Below are positions 7,355-10,450 of a stretch of DNA of 10,450 nt, piece by piece (the first letter of the stretch is position 1; every line of letters starts with the position of its first letter). The stretch spans positions 1-10,450 of the forward strand of contig CAMOTT010000056.1 in assembly GCA_946626015.1 (NCBI GenBank), written 5' to 3'. The position numbers and the translations under genes were made by a program. Source of the DNA: an uncultured Clostridia bacterium. GTDB taxonomy: Bacteria > Bacillota > Clostridia > Oscillospirales > Acutalibacteraceae. Under the pieces are notes generated by a model that was not told the origin of the DNA, made no database searches, and saw only the letters and a list, made by a program, of their open reading frames with translations.

Positions 7355-8116
7355 TTACCAGGTCATCCTGCAGGGAATGTTTCTGTCGGAAAGATAGGTT
7401 TTGAGCTCCGCGATGGATATTTCGTTAAAATGGAAAAGCGAGGCGGCAAGCACCGCGTCTGCTTTGCCTTGAGTAAAGGCGTCATAAAAATGTTCGAGCT
7501 TTCCTGCGCCGCCGGAGGCTATCACCGGGATGCCAACATTTTCGGATATACAGCGCGTGAGCTCAAGATCGTAGCCGGATTTCTGGCCGTCGCAGTCCAT
7601 GCTGGTGAGCAGTATCTCGCCGGCGCCGGCTTTGTAAGCCTGCTCCGCCCATTTGACCGCGTCTATGCCCGTGGGGATCCTGCCGCCGTTGAGGTAGACC
7701 TCCCAGCCGTTTTCTCTGCGCTTTGCGTCAATGGCGCAAACAACGCACTGGCTGCCGAATTTGTAGGCGGCCTCGCTTATGAGCCGGGGGTTGCGTACCG
7801 CGGCGGAGTTTACGGATATTTTATCCGCTCCGGCGTGGAGCAGCTGGGTAAAATCCGAGACCTCGGAAATGCCGCCGCCCACAGTAAAGGGGATGAAAAT
7901 GGATTCAGCCACATGGGAGACTATGTCCACCATTGTGCCGCGACCCTCATGAGTGGCCGTTATATCGAGAAGGACGAGCTCGTCCGCTCCCTTTTTGTCG
8001 TAAGCGCAGGCACATTCCACGGGATCACCGGCGTCACGGAGATTAACGAAGCTCACGCCCTTGACCACCCTGCCGTTTTTAACATCAAGACAGGGGATTA
8101 TTCGTTTAGCATACAT
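7355..8116 (-). CDS. hisF: Imidazole glycerol phosphate synthase, cyclase subunit HisF
   Basis: HisF is the (beta/alpha)8-barrel subunit that uses ammonia from HisH to convert PRFAR to imidazole glycerol phosphate and AICAR, linking histidine and purine synthesis. The 253-residue protein is of standard length. The catalytic aspartates are present as D11 in RIIPCLDV and D130 in CAIDAKR, and phosphate-binding glycine motifs are seen at TVGGGIS (78-84) and ASGGAGK. A GTG 18 nt further up would add six residues, but ATG 8116 gives the canonical MYAKRIIPCLDV start and has GGAGG 9 nt upstream. This ATG overlaps the hisH stop by one base (TGATG), so the two subunits are translationally coupled, fitting a 1:1 complex. 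No hisA, hisI or other his gene flanks it in the window. Confidence 0.98.
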   Translation of the reverse strand: MYAKRIIPCLDVKNGRVVKGVSFVNLRDAGDPVECACAYDKKGADELVLLDITATHEGRGTMVDIVSHVAESIFIPFTVGGGISEVSDFTQLLHAGADKISVNSAAVRNPRLISEAAYKFGSQCVVCAIDAKRRENGWEVYLNGGRIPTGIDAVKWAEQAYKAGAGEILLTSMDCDGQKSGYDLELTRCISENVGIPVIASGGAGKLEHFYDAFTQGKADAVLAASLFHFNEISIAELKTYLSDRNIPCRMTW

Positions 8117-8736
8117 CAGCAACGACCTCCGCACAGCTCCGCAAAATTCCTGAGCATCTTAAGCCCGGTATTTCCGCTTTTTTCCGGGTGAAATTGGGCG
8201 GCAAAAAGGTTATCTCTCCACACGGCGGCATCGATCTCAACGCCGTAACGGGTCTTTGCCGCGACCTCGGTCTCAACAGCGGCCTTAAGATAATAGGAAT
8301 GGACGAAATAAACATATTCCCCCGGATCGACGCCCTTGAAAAGGGGACAGCTGCCTGCGATATAATCAAGAGAGTTCCAGCCCATATGCGGGACTTTCAG
8401 GCCGATTGAGGGTATCCTTGTGATCGAGCCGTTTAAAATGCCGAAGCCCTTTGCCTCCGGGCTCTCCTCGGAGGAGCCGAATAAGAGCTGCAGCCCGAGA
8501 CAGATCCCCAAAAACGGCTTGCCGCTGAGGGCTGATTCTTTCACAGACTCTGAGAGTCCGCTTTTGAGCATGGAATCCATAGCGTCGCCAAAAGAGCCGA
8601 CACCGGGCAGCACGACCCCGTCCGCGGCGCGTACTGCGTCCGGGTCGGCGGTTATCATAACGTCCGCATCTATGTATTTGAAAGCCTTGTAAACACTTTG
8701 CAGGTTGCCTGCTCCGTAATCGGTAATAGCGATCAT
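8116..8736 (-). CDS. hisH: Imidazole glycerol phosphate synthase, glutamine amidotransferase subunit HisH
   Basis: HisH hydrolyses glutamine and passes ammonia to HisF in the fifth step of histidine synthesis. The 206-residue class I amidotransferase has the nucleophile C79 in GICLGLQ, the partners H183 and E185 in QFHPEKSG, the oxyanion-region GVGSFG (45-50) and the HisH-specific PHMGWN (116-121). It is therefore complete and should be active. An in-frame TTG at 8754 would add six residues, but it lies before the ribosome binding site AAGGAA (8751-8746). ATG 8736, 9 nt after that site, gives the usual start MIAITDYGAGNLQS. It is the first gene after the promoter at 8796-8824, with a leader of roughly 50 nt, too short for a T-box or a long attenuator. 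Confidence 0.98.
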   Translation of the reverse strand: MIAITDYGAGNLQSVYKAFKYIDADVMITADPDAVRAADGVVLPGVGSFGDAMDSMLKSGLSESVKESALSGKPFLGICLGLQLLFGSSEESPEAKGFGILNGSITRIPSIGLKVPHMGWNSLDYIAGSCPLFKGVDPGEYVYFVHSYYLKAAVETEVAAKTRYGVEIDAAVWRDNLFAAQFHPEKSGNTGLKMLRNFAELCGGRC

Positions 8737-8780
8737 TTGAATATGTTCCTTCAATTAAAATGTTTATGACAAAATAACCC

Positions 8781-8792
8781 ATTTATATAAAT
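8781..8792. promoter_or_regulatory. Perfect 12-nt palindrome at the predicted hisH transcription start
   Basis: ATTTATATAAAT equals its own reverse complement and lies directly after the -10 box, covering the expected start point (about 8789). Its place would suit a repressor operator, but the region is very AT-rich, so chance is a real alternative. Confidence 0.3.
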
Positions 8793-8795
8793 ATT

Positions 8796-8824
8796 ATTAT
8801 AACTACAACTAAAAATTATGTCAA
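8796..8824 (-). promoter_or_regulatory. Consensus sigma-A promoter for the hisH operon
   Basis: On the minus strand a perfect -35 TTGACA (8824-8819) is followed after exactly 17 nt by a perfect -10 TATAAT (8801-8796). The boxes sit in an AT-rich stretch after a terminator and about 60 nt before the hisH start. A match at all 12 positions with ideal spacing predicts strong basal transcription of hisH through at least rsmI and probably the exporter. Confidence 0.92.
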
Positions 8825-8847
8825 TATAAAAAGTAACAATTATATAC

Positions 8848-8866
8848 CTGTTTTTGAACAAAACAG
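8848..8866. repeat. Inverted repeat upstream of the hisH promoter
   Basis: CTGTTTT and AAAACAG arms (7 bp, perfect) flank a 5-nt spacer, ending about 24 nt upstream of the -35 box. It is too AT-rich and lacks a following T-run, so it is not a terminator. It could be an activator or regulator site; nothing else supports that. Confidence 0.3.
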
Positions 8867-8867
8867 C

Positions 8868-8911
8868 AAAAAATCACCGCAACGGTTTGTCGTTAAACAA
8901 AACGCCGCGGT
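8868..8911 (-). terminator. Intrinsic terminator after the DUF378 gene
   Basis: On the minus strand ACCGCGGCGTTTTG pairs with CAAACCGTTGCGGT (14 positions, two G-T wobbles and one mismatch) around an 8-nt loop, followed by GA and six T. It lies 65 nt after the DUF378 stop and just ahead of the hisH promoter, separating the two transcription units. Confidence 0.85.
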
Positions 8912-8975
8912 TGAGGGCGTACAATTCAGGAAAAACCCGTGATTTGCACGCCATTTATGAAAACTTATTTTATCC

Positions 8976-9200
8976 TTAATGCTCGGTTGAATCTGTGCTG
9001 TGTTCGATCATGGGGCTTTCCCTGAACAGCAGTGAAAGGCACCAGATGCCGGCAAGGGCAACAAGGGTATAGATGATCCTGCTGACCACAGCGCCCTGTC
9101 CGCCGAAGATCCAAGCCACTATATCAAACTGAAACAGACCGATACTGCCCCAGTTCAACGCGCCGATTATGACTAAGATCAGCGAAATTTTGTCAAGCAT
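8976..9200 (-). CDS. DUF378 small membrane protein
   Basis: A 74-residue protein matching the DUF378 pattern: LDKISLILVIIGALNWGSIGLF, then a GGQG turn, then RIIYTLVALAGI and a short polar tail. Two hydrophobic segments (about 5-23 and 40-58) suggest a two-pass inner-membrane protein. The family is widespread in bacteria and has no known function. ATG 9200 has AGGAG 8 nt upstream. It lies 60 nt after the biotin ligase stop; I see neither terminator nor promoter in that gap (9201-9260), so it is probably transcribed with the ligase, and its transcript ends at the hairpin at 8868-8911. Confidence 0.93.
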   Translation of the reverse strand: MLDKISLILVIIGALNWGSIGLFQFDIVAWIFGGQGAVVSRIIYTLVALAGIWCLSLLFRESPMIEHSTDSTEH

Positions 9201-9260
9201 ATTACCAACTCCTTTTTGTTTTTCGTTGTTAGTATGCTCGGAAAGAACGGGATTATTCAG

Positions 9261-9965
9261 TCAATTTTTTACAATTATGCTGCCTGAGGTCAGGGCGGTA
9301 ATACGGCCGTCCTGCCCTTTGACCAAAAGACCGCCGTCACAGTCGATGCCAACTGCTTCGGCGCACATTTTTTCATTATTTACGCTGTATTCCACCGTTT
9401 TGCCGATCACCATTGAGTGCTGACGGTAATCCTCCAGAATTCCGGAATCGCGCAGATCTTCGGAGATTTTGTTAAGATTAAAAATGATTTCATTTATAAG
9501 CTTTTCTTTAAGCTCAGGTGTGCCGAACTCCGTGAGATAGGTGACCTTGTCCGCTATATCCTCGGGTAGAGGCTGTGAAAATTTTTTAAAATTCAAACCG
9601 ATACCGACTATAACTCCTCCGTTTACTCCCTCGGCAAGGATGCCGCAAAGCTTTTTGCCGTCCTTATAAATATCGTTGACCCATTTTATCTCGGTATCCG
9701 TATCCGTCGTGTTCTTTATGCTCCTGCGCAGGGCGACGGCGGCAGCGGTGGTGATGAGAGTGAGCTTGTCCGTGTCCGGGCGCAGATAGACGCTCATATA
9801 GATACCGGACCCTTCGGGAGAAAAAAAGCTCCTGCCGAACCTGCCTCTGCCGTTGGTCTGAGCCTCCGCAGTGACCACCGTGCCGGGACAGGCGCCCCGG
9901 GAAACCAGCTCCTTAAGATAGGTGTTGGTGGAATCCACCGTGTCCAGCCGAATGATTTTGCCCAT
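9261..9965 (-). CDS. birA: Biotin--[acetyl-CoA carboxylase] ligase, class I (no repressor domain)
   Basis: The enzyme activates biotin with ATP to biotinyl-5'-AMP and transfers it to the lysine of biotin carboxyl carrier proteins. The 234-residue protein has DSTN (11-14), the biotinyl-AMP loop GRGRFGR (39-45), KWVNDI (94-99, where many members read KWPNDI), KLCGIL (105-110, with the catalytic lysine) and GIGLN (121-125), then the small C-terminal domain (about 185-234). The protein starts directly with the catalytic domain; the DNA-binding helix-turn-helix of bifunctional BirA is absent, so it should not act as the biotin repressor. ATG 9965 has AAGG about 10 nt upstream, a modest site. A strong terminator ends only 14 nt before the start codon, leaving no room for a promoter between them. 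Confidence 0.96.
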   Translation of the reverse strand: MGKIIRLDTVDSTNTYLKELVSRGACPGTVVTAEAQTNGRGRFGRSFFSPEGSGIYMSVYLRPDTDKLTLITTAAAVALRRSIKNTTDTDTEIKWVNDIYKDGKKLCGILAEGVNGGVIVGIGLNFKKFSQPLPEDIADKVTYLTEFGTPELKEKLINEIIFNLNKISEDLRDSGILEDYRQHSMVIGKTVEYSVNNEKMCAEAVGIDCDGGLLVKGQDGRITALTSGSIIVKN

Positions 9966-9979
9966 AACAGCACCGCCTT

Positions 9980-10013
9980 AAAAAATGGGGAACGACCCTG
10001 AAAGCCGTTCCCC
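9980..10013 (-). terminator. Strong intrinsic terminator after the gap gene
   Basis: On the minus strand GGGGAACGGC pairs with GTCGTTCCCC (10 bp, one G-T wobble) around a 7-nt loop, followed by A and six T. It starts 21 nt after the glyceraldehyde-3-phosphate dehydrogenase stop codon. The birA ribosome binding site begins almost at once after the T-run. Confidence 0.93.
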
Positions 10014-10034
10014 GTTGATTGAGTTTAATTGAGA

Positions 10035-10450
10035 TTAACCAAGCTCAGCAAAGTATTTGATAGTTCTTACCATCTGGCTGGTGTAAGAATTCTCGTTGTC
10101 GTACCAGGAAACTACCTGTACCTCGTACAGATCATCGCTGATCTCGCTGACCATTGTCTGAGTAGCGTCAAAGAGTGAACCGAACTTCATGCCGATAACG
10201 TCGGAGGAAACGATGGGATCCTCATTGTAGCCGTAGGACTCGTTAGCGGCAGCCTTCATAGCGGCGTTGATGGCGTTGACAGCCTTCTTGTTGCGCTCTT
10301 TAGCGTCCTCGATGCTCTTGTCCATAAGGCCGGCCTTCTTGACAACAGCGGTAAGAATAGTGGTGGAGCCTGTGGGAACAGGAACACGCTGAGCGGAACC
10401 GATGAGCTTGCCGTTGAGCTCAGGGATAACAAGGCCGATAGCCTTTGCAG
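10035..10450 (-). CDS. gap: Glyceraldehyde-3-phosphate dehydrogenase, C-terminal part (5' end outside window)
   Basis: This glycolytic enzyme oxidises glyceraldehyde-3-phosphate with NAD+ and phosphate to 1,3-bisphosphoglycerate. The last 137 codons are in the window. They hold the end of the catalytic domain: AKAIGLVIPELNGKL, the phosphate-binding RVPVPTGS, INAAMKAAANES, GYNEDPIVSSD, SLFDATQT and the NAD-contacting SWYDNENSY near the C-terminus. The NAD-binding domain and the catalytic cysteine lie outside. Between TGSTTILTAVV and INAAM the protein has about ten more residues (KKAGLMDKSIEDAKERNKKAVNA) than the common version of this segment. The coding sequence is strongly biased toward a small codon set (GTT, GCT, CTT, AAG, AAC), as expected for a highly expressed gene. 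A strong terminator follows. Confidence 0.97.
   Translation of the reverse strand, partial: AKAIGLVIPELNGKLIGSAQRVPVPTGSTTILTAVVKKAGLMDKSIEDAKERNKKAVNAINAAMKAAANESYGYNEDPIVSSDVIGMKFGSLFDATQTMVSEISDDLYEVQVVSWYDNENSYTSQMVRTIKYFAELG

Noticed and set aside
6531..8191. Long plus-strand open frames of 288 and 253 codons opposite rarA and hisF
   Set aside because: They mirror two unmistakable conserved genes and their translations contain no recognisable domains; both run across intergenic junctions of the minus-strand genes.
8737..8795. T-box or histidine attenuator leader before hisH
   Set aside because: The leader after the promoter is only about 50 nt, AT-rich, with no run of histidine codons and no terminator hairpin.
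8830..8870. TATAAT at about 8835-8840 (minus strand) as a second hisH promoter
   Set aside because: The -10 is good, but the nearest -35-like TTGCTG is 19 nt away with weak match, and the perfect promoter lies just downstream.
1..10450. CRISPR arrays, transposons, tRNA/rRNA genes, toxin-antitoxin or phage-defence systems
   Set aside because: I found no regularly spaced repeats, transposase or integrase motifs, RNA gene signatures or defence-type domains in the window.

Overview
The window looks like chromosomal DNA from a Gram-positive member of the Clostridia (Oscillospiraceae/Lachnospiraceae-like, possibly a gut anaerobe). This is inferred from the strong GGAGG-type ribosome binding sites, a consensus sigma-A promoter, intrinsic terminators, the trmN6-rsmI gene pair typical of Firmicutes, and an Fe-S flavoprotein of the enoate/dienoyl-CoA reductase group common in anaerobes. 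Every gene I can support lies on the minus strand, so transcription runs from high to low coordinates.

From right to left: the 3' end of a glyceraldehyde-3-phosphate dehydrogenase gene (cut by the window edge) is followed by a strong terminator. Then come a biotin-protein ligase lacking the repressor domain and a 74-residue DUF378 membrane protein, which ends at a second terminator. A perfect TTGACA-17-TATAAT promoter then starts a seven-gene run: hisH, hisF, a rarA-type AAA+ ATPase, a trmN6-like tRNA methyltransferase, rsmI, a membrane-anchored protein resembling DUF4375/DMP19, and an ABC exporter half-transporter. Gaps in this run are 38 nt or less, and hisH/hisF overlap by one base, so it reads as one operon. 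After a 194-base gap with repeated TGACGG elements, a large FMN/FAD/4Fe-4S ene-reductase begins and runs off the left edge.

Functionally the operon is mixed. HisH and HisF together make the two-subunit imidazole glycerol phosphate synthase of histidine biosynthesis. RarA deals with stalled replication forks, and TrmN6 and RsmI modify tRNA and 16S rRNA. The exporter and its anchored neighbour may work together, but that is inference from their 1-nt spacing only.

Most of the window is ordinary housekeeping sequence, and I do not see a convincing undescribed system. The points most worth a second look are the ene-reductase with an altered active-site motif and N-terminal extension, the DUF4375-like protein coupled to the exporter, hisHF separated from the other his genes, and the terminator sitting 14 nt before the biotin ligase start codon.
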